Source: Owenia fusiformis (taxonomy: Eukaryota > Annelida > Polychaeta > Sabellida > Oweniidae). From it: a stretch of DNA of 64,000 nt. The translations under genes were made by a program, and so were the position numbers. This document shows, piece after piece, positions 29,601 through 38,600 of this stretch (positions are counted from its first letter, which is position 1; each line of letters begins with the position of its first letter). The notes below the pieces were generated by a model. It saw nothing but the letters and a program-made list of their open reading frames with translations. It was not told the DNA's origin and did no database searches. Where the stretch lies: positions 48,997,885 through 49,061,884 of the forward strand of contig CAIIXF020000001.1 of assembly GCA_903813345.2 (NCBI GenBank), given 5' to 3'.

Positions 29601-30823
29601 CATCCCCAAGGGTGATAGACTATGAATTAGACTGTGTCTAGACTACATCTAGACTGCAAATATCCATCCACATTCAAAATATTCTAGACTACAAATCATT
29701 GCAAAGTTTGAATTTATTCTTTGATAATCGTTAAACCATACATTTTAGCCACCATTTACAATTTAGTAATGGAGTCCTAATATACCATGTCACATGATTA
29801 CTCCTCTCCAATCAGGTATGATTACACCATAATTAAGGATTACACTTGTGTAAATGAAGGATCATGGGAATTAGACATGTCCTTAGTGAGTCAGATGATT
29901 AATTCTAACGAATAAGTAATTGCAAGCACAATCCCTTTGAATTTCTTTAACATTTTGCTGTGTGACTTTTGGGTTGTCCAGATCACAGATCATTAATATT
30001 ATACATGTATGAATGGTTTTAATCAATTAAAAGTAGTAGTGTTGGGTACAAAAGAGACATAAAAGAATTCTAAAGGCCAAGATGAAACGGCTTCAAAATT
30101 TATATTTTAGATGTGTATTGTGTAATGACATTATCATGGTACCATAAACAATATCCATATCCATTATTTCAGTCATGTGTATATACATTAAAATCTATAT
30201 GGTACCTCATAATAGTGTTCTACTCAGAAGGTGTTCCTCGTATTGAGGTTCAATTTATGCTAAGTTAATGTGTAACAGGACTATTCATATAAAAACTTGA
30301 TCTTTATTTGTCCTACTCAAAGGGTGATGATATTCCAATAACCTCATTTCAGCGGACAACATAGTGAGATTTGCCCCAATGGCTGAAATGAGGTTATTCA
30401 TATTTCAACCACCTATTGAAAACTAGGTACAAACTTATAATTCACCATTGACTTGATCATGGCAGAAAATGACAACTATGGCCCTTCATTAGACTCCATC
30501 TATTGCTCAAGTCAGTAAAGTTTTACATCTTAAGTAAACCTTCTAAACTAGGTACAAACTTATAATTCACCATTGACTTGATCATGGCAGAAAATGACAA
30601 CTATGGCCCTTCATTAGACTCCATCTATTGCTCAAGTCAGTAAAGTTTTACATCTTAAGTAAACCTTCTAAACTAGTACTTATAGCCTGAGAACAGACCT
30701 TGCAAGGTGGTGATAATTACTTTAACCCACTGGGTCACCCATCAATGCTAACTTAGGGTATTACATTTATGTCTTCCAGGTAGATACCTTGTAGAGACAG
30801 ATGCAGATGTCAGATATGTGTAG
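2689..30823 (+). CDS. FCHO2: FCHO1/2 F-BAR and mu-homology domain endocytic protein (5' partial)
   Basis: Clathrin-coat pioneer of the muniscin family: it binds PI(4,5)P2 membrane through an F-BAR dimer and recruits AP-2 and cargo adaptors at the plasma membrane. Coding exons (all phases agree): 2689-2780, 9207-9281, 11994-12135, 16880-16951, 17203-17308, 17998-18077, 18462-18657, 19025-19138, 20967-21176, 21751-21878, 22334-22404, 22662-22825, 24095-24261, 24518-24659, 24852-24930, 25729-25884, 26359-26491, 26771-26970, 27329-27558, 30780-30823 (TAG). Together 866 residues. Residues 1-254 are F-BAR ([18 protein letters not shown] near the start, IGQVHETF near its end). About 255-586 is a low-complexity linker with YSSSDSDS and SRGPSP, conserved in vertebrate FCHO proteins. 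About 587-866 is the mu-homology domain ([21 protein letters not shown]). The initiator exon is not in the window. Whether it is FCHO1 or FCHO2 cannot be told; invertebrates usually have one gene. Confidence 0.95.
3408..5034. mobile_element. Non-autonomous element with TGTCCCCACC termini and internal about 170-bp units
   Basis: The left end reads TGTCCCCACC and the right end GGTGGGGACA, a 10-bp terminal inverted repeat. The left part has a CCGTCCGTATGTCCGTC-type microsatellite. The body is at least five diverged copies of a unit containing TTTCAGGGATGATTCTTAG and GGCAGCCATTTTGGATT. Reading frames through the CCGTCC part (Ser-Val-Cys-Pro repeats) are not genes. It lies in the first visible FCHO intron. 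Confidence 0.65.
5130..5281. mobile_element. Diverged copy of the GGTGCAAATGG MITE family
   Basis: It shares CAAGTGGGTGCAAATGGA, TTTTCAAAATCTCA and a terminal GATCATTGCTCT-like end with the intact copy at 11069-11275. It is degraded at the left end. Confidence 0.55.
5698..6284. mobile_element. MITE-like inverted-repeat element
   Basis: The ends are inverted copies: TATGAGAATAATAATGTCCC on the left and GGGACATTTTTATTCTCATA on the right, about 35 bp with few mismatches. The roughly 585-bp interior is AT-rich and non-coding. It is in an FCHO intron. Confidence 0.6.
7366..8042. repeat. Foldback element with a 31-bp tandem expansion in one arm
   Basis: The left arm (about 7366-7520) and right arm (about 7755-7910) are diverged reverse complements: CTTGATTAAAGCAAATAA against TTATTTGCTTTGATCAA, and AAGTTACAAATGT against ACATTTGTAACT. 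The outer end of the right arm is amplified into about five copies of a 31-bp unit (ACATTTGTAACTCAATCAAT followed by TCCTGAAAAAC) at 7879-8042. It is in an FCHO intron. Confidence 0.7.
8740..8840 (+). promoter_or_regulatory. Possible internal promoter and non-coding first exon in FCHO intron
   Basis: In order: an inverted CCAAT box (CATTGGTCAA near 8741), a perfect CRE (TGACGTCA, 8767-8774), a TATA-like CATATATAG (8787-8795) and a consensus splice donor GTGAGT at 8835. The spacing fits a start near 8820 and a tiny untranslated exon ending at 8834, 370 bp before the exon at 9207. It might drive a shortened FCHO transcript. It could equally be chance or a transposon promoter. Confidence 0.3.
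9472..10250 (+). mobile_element. Non-autonomous repeat, TCCCAACGAA family
   Basis: It starts TCCCAACGAACGAAGTTCG, has CCGTCCGTCTGTCC, then diverged units with 'CAAAATGGCCG' blocks, and ends TTGGGATTTGCTACTCCG. The same head and tail occur at 14930, 28171, 58914 and, reversed, at 41262 and 60917. No transposase is encoded. It lies in FCHO intron. Confidence 0.7.
11069..11275. mobile_element. 207-bp hAT-like MITE
   Basis: Terminal inverted repeats CAGTGATCTCCC / GGGAGATCACTG are flanked by the direct repeat CTCTA (11064-11068 and 11276-11280). A 5-bp target duplication fits the hAT5 type. Relatives are at 5130-5281 and 54290-54479. Frames through it are not genes. Confidence 0.75.
11536..12021 (+). 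repeat. Nine 54-bp tandem copies of an FCHO intron/exon border
   Basis: Each 54-bp unit holds a pyrimidine-rich acceptor (CCTTATTTGCAG), 22 bases of exon start and a donor-like CAG/GTATTG. The last unit runs into the true exon at 11994-12135. Acceptor AGs end at 11561, 11615, 11669, 11723, 11777, 11831, 11885, 11939 and 11993. Because 54 is a multiple of three and the units contain no stop in this frame, the array is open in frame with the FCHO exon, adding 18 hydrophobic residues per unit if retained. Confidence 0.9.
14930..16290 (+). mobile_element. Non-autonomous repeat of the TCCCAACGAA family, expanded copy
   Basis: It has a CCGTCCGTCCGTACGTCC head, about six units of roughly 150 bp (GTAGTGGAGCGATTTTGTTC, then GGCCATTTTGAAAAATGGCC) at about 15290-16070, and the tail GATGGGATTCGCTACGC. 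It is in an FCHO intron. Frames through it are repeat shadows. Confidence 0.7.
19777..20078 (+). CDS. FCHO2: Candidate alternative 3' terminal exon of FCHO (short isoform)
   Basis: After the exon ending at 19138 (phase 1), two acceptors, at 19776 (pyrimidine-rich) and 19818, both keep the frame. They open an exon that stays coding to a TGA at 20076-20078. From 19819 the tail is 85 residues: Ser/Pro/Lys/Thr-rich with repeated SP/TSP and GSP motifs, ending in Cys-Lys-Lys-Cys. The product would be the F-BAR domain plus a short tail, lacking the mu-homology domain. AATAAA at 20451-20456 could end this transcript. Codon use and stop-free length look genuine, but there is no family precedent I can name and no transcript evidence. 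It could also be a cassette exon that introduces a stop. Confidence 0.55.
21129..21434 (+). repeat. Tandem duplication of an FCHO exon end plus its donor
   Basis: Copy 1 (21129-21296) covers the last 48 bases of the exon 20967-21176 and intron beyond it. Copy 2 (21297 to about 21434) repeats it with substitutions and a deletion. Copy 2 carries a second GTAATA donor but no acceptor of its own, and reading from copy 1 hits TGA at once. A mariner-type TACAGGGTGATCC end starts 4 bases inside the intron in both copies. Confidence 0.85.
23368..23517. mobile_element. Tc1/mariner- or pogo-like MITE, copy 1
   Basis: The ends are TACAGTTAAACTCGTG and CAGGGTTTACTGTA, with GTGTTCCACTTG-type repeats inside. 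It is the same family as 40087-40264 and 40411-40588. It lies in FCHO intron. Confidence 0.6.
24272..24425. repeat. 28-29 bp minisatellite
   Basis: About five to six copies of TTTGATATTATAGTAGCCCT with GACAGAGC-like joints, just inside the intron after the exon ending at 24261. Confidence 0.85.
28171..28872 (+). mobile_element. Non-autonomous repeat, TCCCAACGAA family
   Basis: It begins ATCCCAACAAAGAAAGTTCG, has CCGTCTGTCTG and four diverged units with GATAACTCAAATACC and CAAAATGGCCACC, and ends GGGATTTGCTACTCCGTGG. It is in the last FCHO intron. Confidence 0.7.
29457..29547. repeat. Short inverted repeat
   Basis: CATCCTCCAAACACAGGGGTC and GACCCCTGCATTTGGAGGATG form an imperfect 21-bp stem around a loop of about 45 bases in the last FCHO intron. 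Confidence 0.6.
30337..30400. repeat. 18-bp stem hairpin
   Basis: AATAACCTCATTTCAGC and GCTGAAATGAGGTTATT are perfect reverse complements about 30 bases apart, in the last FCHO intron. Confidence 0.75.
30419..30674. repeat. 125-bp tandem duplication
   Basis: Two nearly identical copies of a unit starting AACTAGGTACAAACTTATAA, with the second ending about 100 bases before the last FCHO exon. The near-identity suggests a recent event. Confidence 0.9.
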
Positions 30824-32650
30824 TTTAAAGTTTTTGACCTGGTAACATTGGACCATCATGTTGAAGAGACCAAAATGCATTTGTTCCTGTTGCTTCTTTC
30901 TTTGGCCCTTAGATGTCACAACAGAACTTTTATATCACAGATGACTCCAAATTGTCACAACAGAATTATGCTATGTGACAATTATTGGCACAACAGACAA
31001 GATAATTTTTAGTGCCACATTGGATTCAAATTGTCACAACAGAACTCATTTATGTTACATCTGACTTTAAATCATCACAATGGAACTCTTATATCACAGA
31101 TGACTCCAAATTGTCACAACAGAACTATTCAATGTGACAGTTGTCGTCACAACAGAAGTATTTAGTGCCTCACCGAATTCAAATTGTCCAAACAGAAATC
31201 TTTTATGTTACAACTGACTAAATTGTCACAATGTGACTCTTATTTGTGTCATCCCAATGAGCGTGATGTCACTACAGATCCCGTATACTTTCCTGCTGGT
31301 CATTGTGACCCAAAATTCTCAATGTGTAATACCATATAATAGAGCTTCAAATGAATAATCATTTTCAACTTTACAATAATGTATATGCTTGCAGGCTTGT
31401 TAGCCTTAGAATCTTGGATCCTATCTGAGATTTTTAAATTCGTCTTTGTCCGATTATGTATGTATGTCCATGTTGAACTGCGGCATATGTTGTGTGTTAA
31501 CTTTCTCAATTCTGTACAGTATGTACTTGGGTGTAAAATTGCCAAAATACAAAGTTCCAGATGATTCTGCGACACCAGTCTTGTCAAACTGATTCAGGTA
31601 TTGGTCCTTCCATATCTTGAGTGATGTACAGTCTGCAAAATTATTTGTACAACAAACTGACTAATGTACCCCAATGAGCAAAATCATTTTGATGTAAAAT
31701 GGAGAATGATATATTACGCCACCTAAGATGTTAAATATTATTGATATTAAATGTCAGTCAAATATCTATGTTTTGTCAAACCTAAAGTTAAAACCATTTT
31801 ATTTGTCCTATCTATATTCCATATTATTTATGCTAACTAAAGTGAGGGTTTGTTAAAGAATTTCACAGTGAACTTTCTTGTTATTTCCTACTGAATACAT
31901 TTTAAAGAACACCTCGTTTTCTCAATTGTTAATGAATTAAGAGTATGTTAACAGAAACATACTTACGGTCTGTAATTACATAGAAAGATGAATCTGACAC
32001 GTTCAGAGCATCTGTGTGTTAAATTTAAGAGGTAAACGAAGATATAGGAGAATAATGAGAAAAATCATCCATGTTTTTTTGTATTTCTGAAAGCATTTGT
32101 GTATGGTTTTAATAAACCAATTTGTGAGAGACTTATCAATGTTAAGATTATGTACCTTGGGATTTAATGTTTTTTTTTCTGCATTTTTGTAAGAAAACTG
32201 ATCATTATAATCTGAAGGAAATATTTTATGATGTGTTCATTTTACTTGATTCTAACAATAAAATATGTATAAATATAAATAAATAAATTGTTTTACACAT
32301 TTTATGTATAAATAACAATGAAACATATCTAAATGTAAAACATCAGGTTAAGACTGAGATTTTTCATATAATGTACATGTACTGTATATGTACTGTATAC
32401 CTATGACAGCCAATATATGTTTCTTAGTGTAACCAATATACAAATGTACACTTATGTAGATGTCTCTTTAGTTCATTTATGCGCTTCATTATGCACATTT
32501 GTAAAATGAAATCATTGCAATATAATGCATTATAAAACAGGCTGTATTCATTATGTATAAATAATGTGCCATTGTACTCTTATAAACACAGTAAATTTAA
32601 TAAATGTATATGAATTATAAAATTAAAATAAAGATATTTATTTGACATAT
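30824..32650 (+). other. 3' UTR of FCHO with polyadenylation signals
   Basis: AT-rich sequence after the TAG stop with no convincing coding frame. The part at 30895-31290 repeats the motif TGTCACAACAGAA about eight times. AATAAA occurs at 32257-32262 and again at 32627-32632; the second, followed by a T-rich stretch, is the likeliest end of the long transcript. Confidence 0.55.
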
Positions 32651-32722
32651 ATTTTGTTGCTTTGTTTTTTTTGTCATGTGGCTGGTCAAGTAGAGGCAGT
32701 ATGTAAGGCACAGTAAACAAAA

Positions 32723-33078
32723 TACTGTAAATTGATTTAAATTTGCGCTATTTAATTTGGTGGATTGGGCATATTTTGAAATTTTGGCTGCCATTTAATT
32801 TGGTGGATTTACCATCATCACAGATGCAATTTTATCTCCTGGTATCAGATTGTTTTTATCTAAACCAACAGTGACTTTGGAAATACAGTAGTTAAAATGA
32901 CATCTTATCCATGTTTCAATCAAGATTTTTACCAACGTTTTGTCTTGCAAGGTAACACATGGAAAAAGCACTGGACAAAAATCCCTGGCAATTTTATTTT
33001 CAAAAAATACTTAATTTGGTGGTTTTCATCAATCTGCCAAATTAAAACGGCTAAAAAATTAAAGCAATTTACAGTATA
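32723..33078. mobile_element. AT-rich MITE with TACTGTAAATTG ends
   Basis: TACTGTAAATTGATTTAA on the left mirrors AAAGCAATTTACAGTA on the right, with TA at both borders as in Tc1/mariner-type insertions. A 122-residue open frame starting at 32897 overlaps it but has transposon-like composition and no recognisable domain. The rest of 32651-33608 shows nothing. Confidence 0.55.
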
Positions 33079-33608
33079 CAAAGCCTCACTGAGTAAATTA
33101 GGGATATTGAAGCTTTTTGCAGTAGTTTATCTAAATAATACCTCCCCTTATCTTGAGATATGTTACCGTTTTGCTTTAAAAGAGGCCTTCATCTGCACTG
33201 TATTAGAGCTTTGCTGTGCTCAATCATTATATTGTAGTCACAGATTGTTATCCCTTCATAAGTAGCTCACATATTTTGGTGGCTACTTTGAATTTTTCAA
33301 TACATAAATCAATGAAAAGATGATATGGATTAGTGGTCTACTCTTAAAGCACTGATTTGACAAAAAAAAAATATACTCTTAAAATGAAAACAAAGGATTT
33401 CGGCAGCCATTTTAAAATTTCCAGAAGCTCGATTCACTCTGCAATATGCTCTTAAATACCTCATGATTTTCTAGTGAAATAAAGGCCTTTTAGTGAAAAT
33501 TAGTCCAAATACAAATAAAGGGAAATCTTCACAACCTTACATGTTATCAATAGAGAACATTATTCGATTTGGCTATATATCAGTTTCTTTTTATTTTATA
33601 AAATAATA

Positions 33609-35585
33609 CGAGGGGTGATCCAAGTCTTGGACATCCCGCTCTAACTTTGCTATTTTTTAATGAAATTACACGAAACTTTCAAAAAATAAAGATTAACATC
33701 TTAACAGCGTTGTGTAGAAGTTTCACTAGAAAATAATTTATTTTAGGTTCTTTTCTAGATATTTTTTAATATGGGGACCCTGCCACCCGGAACGCAAATC
33801 ACGTCACAACTGTTAATATGGCAAATAGTTTAGGTGCAGGTGAACAACCTCCCACCAGTCATTATACAAGAGCATTTTCAGAATTTGCAATCTGAATGTC
33901 ATCTGCCATCAAGAGAATCTTTCGATTTTGCAATCTGAGTGTCATCTGCCATCATCATCTCCACATATTTAGGCCTACTTTTCAACATACTTTCCATGAA
34001 TTTCGACACATTTTTCGTGGCGCTTTACCCATGAATGGAAGACATTCATGAAACCACCCTTGCTCATGTGACACAAACGCTCCTGGACTGCCACTTTAAC
34101 CTCATCCAATGAGTGAAAAACATTTCCTTTCAACTCTTCTTTCAACTTGGGAAAAAGAAAAAAAAAACACGGGGCCAAATCTGGACTATATGGTGCGTGT
34201 TGTAGCTGTTCAAGTTCGTTGATTGCAAGAATATCTTGCACAACCATGGAGCGATGGGATGGTGCGTTATCCATGTGTAGGATACGGCTGGCGGGATGTT
34301 CTACACTGTTGCGCTTTTTACACAAGGCAACTCTCAGATGTTTTTGCAGAACCTGCAAGAACATCAAAAAGGAACTTCAATTATTTTGTTTGGCCTTGTT
34401 GGACTAAGGTATGTGTGTAGGTATAACAATGATCAAAGATTTAATGGATCATTGCCTGATTTTCCTACCTGTTTGAAATATTCCCCATTGACAGTCTGGT
34501 CTTCAGGCACAAAGTGGGTCAGGATGGGACCTTTGTAGTCAAGGAAAGTTATAATCATAACCTTATCTGCAGAGCGTCCTCTTATGGCTTTCTCTGGCCG
34601 ATCCTCAAAGGGGTAGATGTACTGTGAGGACTGTTGATTTGTCTCTGGATCACTATAATAAATCCATGATTCGTCTGTAGTAATGATGCGTTTAAGAAAC
34701 TCTTCTCCTTCTCGTCTGTACCTTTTGAGAAATGCCTCACTCAAGTCAACTCTTCTTTGCTTCTGCTCATTACTTAAAAGTTTGGGAATCCATTTGGCAC
34801 ATACTCTCTTCATCTGAAGGTCAAATTTAACAATGCGCTGTACGCTGCCATATGGTATATCTAGGATGCTGCTTATTTCTCTGATAGTCAATCTACGATT
34901 AGAGTCTAACAATGATTTGACAGCTCGAATATTATGTGGTGTTCTTGTGTCTACAGGCCTGCCTGATCTGGGTTGATCCAATACATTTTCATTACCAGAA
35001 TTGAAGTGTTCATACCATCTATACACACTTTGTCTTGATAAAGCTCTGTCCCCATGGGTGCTTCTCAATAATTCATACACTTCTTGATGTGGCTTATTTG
35101 TAGCAACCATAAACTCGATTACAATTCTTTGTTTCACTTTAATTTCTTGCATGTTCTGCATTTCAGCAGCCATCTTGGAGCAAAAATGATACCACAATGA
35201 GGCTTACATGTCTGATGTCATTTTCCATTGTCCTATGTGACATCACAGTTAAAACACAATTAATTGGTTGCTTGGCAACAAAGAAAGAAAACTAACATGG
35301 TTTAACATTCAAAATTCAAAGAAAAATAGTGGTCAAGTTTAGCGAAACTAGTCAAAAACTGGCAATATTTAAGGCTGAAATTGCCATTTTCAAATACCGT
35401 TCCGGGTGGCAGGGTCCCTATATCAAAAACTGTCTTGAAAAATACATAAAATAAATTTTTTCTCCATGAAATTAATACACAAAGTAGTTCGATTATTGGT
35501 CTTTATTATTGGAAAGTTTGAAATAATTTCATGTAAAAACAACAAAATTAGAGCAGGGCGTCCAAGACTTTTGGATCACCCCTCG
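33609..35585 (-). mobile_element. Mariner transposon
   Basis: Terminal inverted repeats of about 40 bp start CGAGGGGTGATCCAA at both ends (one 2-base indel) and are flanked by TA (33607-33608 and 35586-35587). It encodes one transposase on the minus strand. The right end lies 17 bases beyond the PUSL1 stop codon, in the same orientation as that gene. TIR similarity and the open frame suggest a young insertion. Confidence 0.95.
33975..35197 (-). CDS. Mariner transposase, two exons, third catalytic Asp missing
   Basis: Cut-and-paste DDE transposase. The first reading frame runs 35197-34469 and the second 34352-33975. The 116 bases between start GTAGGA and end CTTTTTGATGTTCTTGCAG and remove exactly in phase, giving 368 residues (360 from the second Met at 35173, close to the roughly 345 usual). 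Order: N-terminal paired helix-turn-helix (RQSVYRWYEHF), GRP linker (QPRSGRP), WIPKLL, first Asp in ITTDESW, second Asp in HMDNAPSHRS, then YSPDLAPC where D,D34D enzymes have Asp. Here that position is Phe (PCFFFLFP), so the enzyme should be inactive. The alternative reading is a pseudogene with an insertion frameshift; the neat GT-AG borders favour an intron. Confidence 0.85.
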
Positions 35586-35602
35586 TACATTAACAAATTA
35601 TC

Positions 35603-38600
35603 TTAGCCATTTTCATCCTTTCTGTCTTTCTGTTTTTTCAACAAAAATTGTTGTCTTATTTTTTCCTTATTCTCAAAGAAACCATCAGTCCTTTTTTGTT
35701 TAGTAAGTCCCTCCTCACCAGTAAATACAAGATCTGGAAACAAAATAGGTTATTATGTACTCTAATGAGATCTATGATGCAAGAATAAGAAAAGAATGAT
35801 AACAATTTCAAAGTTTTGGAATAGAAGTGATTAAAACAAACATGTATGTGTCAGTATACTCAAATGTTTTTCCCATACTGCTACTCTTACCTTCTTCTTT
35901 ATAATTCACTGACTTGAGGTAGAGCCCATGTGCTGGCATTCCATAAATGTCATGGTTCTCATTGGGCCTGTCTATCATTGCACGGACATCATCCAAGCTG
36001 ATTCTGTTCCTAGCAGACTGCACCATTGCACCTGTCATTTTCCGTACCTAAAATGCAAATATGTATGTGTTAGTATAGGGAATATTGGGCATTTCACAAA
36101 AATCAGTTTATTGTCTTTACTATAACAATTATAAAAGTTTTATGAGCATGAATGGATGCAAATGTCCAGTTAAAAATTGTATTCCAGGAAACTTTTATCA
36201 GTCTAAAGAATATGCTCTTTTACCAGAATTTTCTCCAAGATTTCAATGACCTGTCATAGATTAATTCCTGGGATATGAAAAATGTTGCTAATTACAAATT
36301 GTTAATTTTATTTTTCCTGACCGGTCTATGAAAATATTTGAAAAATCTCCATTCATTAAAATTTGAGAGGGGATCAAAAATGAGGAAATCAATGGTAAAT
36401 TGGTAAATATACACTTAATGATGAGAACCAAAAATATTGTTAAATTGTGACAATTTCTTCAAACTTACCAGACTTGCCAACCTCCCGTTTTTTTACGGGA
36501 ATCTCCCGTAAATTTTTTGTTTTTCTGTAAAAAATACCAAACTCCCGTACCGTTTTCTCCCGTAAAAACTCCCGTAAACTCCCGTACCGTATTTCTACTA
36601 AAATCTCCCGTAATTTTTTTAAAAATATGGCCGTAAAATCTCCCGTATTTTTGCTGAAATCTCCCGTAAAATCTCCCGTATTCTGGTATAACTCCCGTAA
36701 AATCTCCCGTATTCTTGGTATAACTCCCGTAAAATCTCCCGTTTTCTGGTATAACTCACGTAAAATCTCCCGTATTCTTGGTATAACTCCCGTAAAATCT
36801 CCGTTTTTTGCTGTCGAAATCTACCGTATTTAAAAGGAATTTGAAAAATTTGTGACCTTGATTATTGCAGGCACGCTTCTTTCTTTTACTCCAAGAAGGA
36901 TTGGCTCCCATGGTTCACTTTCGATACTTTCATAAATAATTAAAAGTACTTCATTCCCATGATTCAAATTGCTTTTCTGCGATCAGTTCGGTATAAGTTG
37001 GCACACCAAATGTCCACAAACTGGGACCAGTTCATATTCTGTCATACTTCTGTCGGGAGAATACATTTTGTTTTTATATGGCGCTAAACGAAATATAATA
37101 TATATATACGTATATAAGGCGCATTATGGGTAGGGACTGCTGTGAAATAATGAACGTAAGTGACATCTATCTTAGATTATAAGTTCTAATTAATTTTTTA
37201 ACTTCGCATGCGTCATAATAATTTCAACCAATTATTCGCTGGATTTAATACCGTAAAAACTCCAGTTTTTTCAAAATCTACCGTAAAAACTCCGTTTTTT
37301 TCAGAAATCTACCGTAAAACACCCGTTTTTTCAGAAACCTACCGTAAGAACTCCCGTTTTTCCGAAATCTACCGTAAAAACTCCCGTTTTTTCAAAATCT
37401 AAAGTAAAAACTCCCGTTTTTTAAGATCTACCGTAAAAACCCCAGTTTTTTCAGAATCTACCGTAAAAACTCCAGTTTTTTCAGAAATCTACCGTAAAAA
37501 CTCCAGTTTTTTCAGAATCTACCGTAAAAAACTCCCGTTTTTTCAGAATCAACCATAAAAACTCCAGTTTTTTCAGAAATCTACCGTAAAAACTCCAGTT
37601 TTTTCAGAAATGTACCGTAAAAACTCCCATTTTTTTTAAAAGCTACCGCAAAAACTCCCGTTTTTTCAAAACTTACCGTAAAAACTCCCGTTTTTTCAGA
37701 ACCTACCACAAAAACTCCCGTTTTTCTGAAATCTTCCGTAAAAAAAGTCGCGTTTTTAAAATTTACCGCGAAAAATACATTTTTTTTTTAATCTCCCGTA
37801 AAAACTCCCGTTTTTTTCAAAATCTCACGTAAAAACTCCCGTTTTTTTTTTAAATTTACCGCAAAAACTCCTGTTTTTTTTAAATCTCCAGTAAAAACTA
37901 CCGTTTTTTTCAAAAATCTCCCGTAAAAACTCCCGCTTTTTTTCAAAAAACTCCCGTAAAAACTACTGGATTTTGAAAAAAACTCCCGTAAAAGTACCGC
38001 AATTTTTTTTAAATCTCCCGAAATTTTTTCATTTTAGGTTGGCAAGTCTGAACTTACTCTCTATCCCAAGGCCCTTTACCTAAATTTTGACATGTTCAAA
38101 ACTGGTCAATGTATCCAACAAACTTCCCAGCTGAGTGCAAGGCAATCTTCAAATTCACTATTGTGTGCAGAACTCATACACACACTCAGTAAATTCAATC
38201 CTGGAGGTATCAATGGAAAGAGAGCTAGAGAGCGTTTAATACCCTCCTGGCTATTAGCACTTGGAGATTTAAATATGGTAGTGAGAAACGTTTGACATGA
38301 CACTATGAAGTCCGAGATCTACCTGATGGTATAAAAATGAGTTGCCATTAAAGATGAGGTCCCAGTACTGGAATTTGTCTCTCATATATGCTGTGTGCTC
38401 ATCCAGGAAACCATTCATGCCTCTGTGAACTGACACTTGCATATCTTTCACGGTATTCTGCCAGGGCTGTATCATGCGTGGTGCACTGAATGCCGCAAAG
38501 TCCAGCTTCCCCGTTAATATAGTCGCTGCCTCGCGTAGCTTTTCTTCATCAAATGGTTTGCTGGAACATATTGCAGTCAGATAAAATATAATTGAAATTG

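Noticed and set aside
32897-33265. 122-residue open frame
   Set aside because: It overlaps an AT-rich MITE, has no recognisable motif and no splice or conservation support.
34147-34538. Plus-strand open frames within the mariner
   Set aside because: They are antisense shadows of the transposase.
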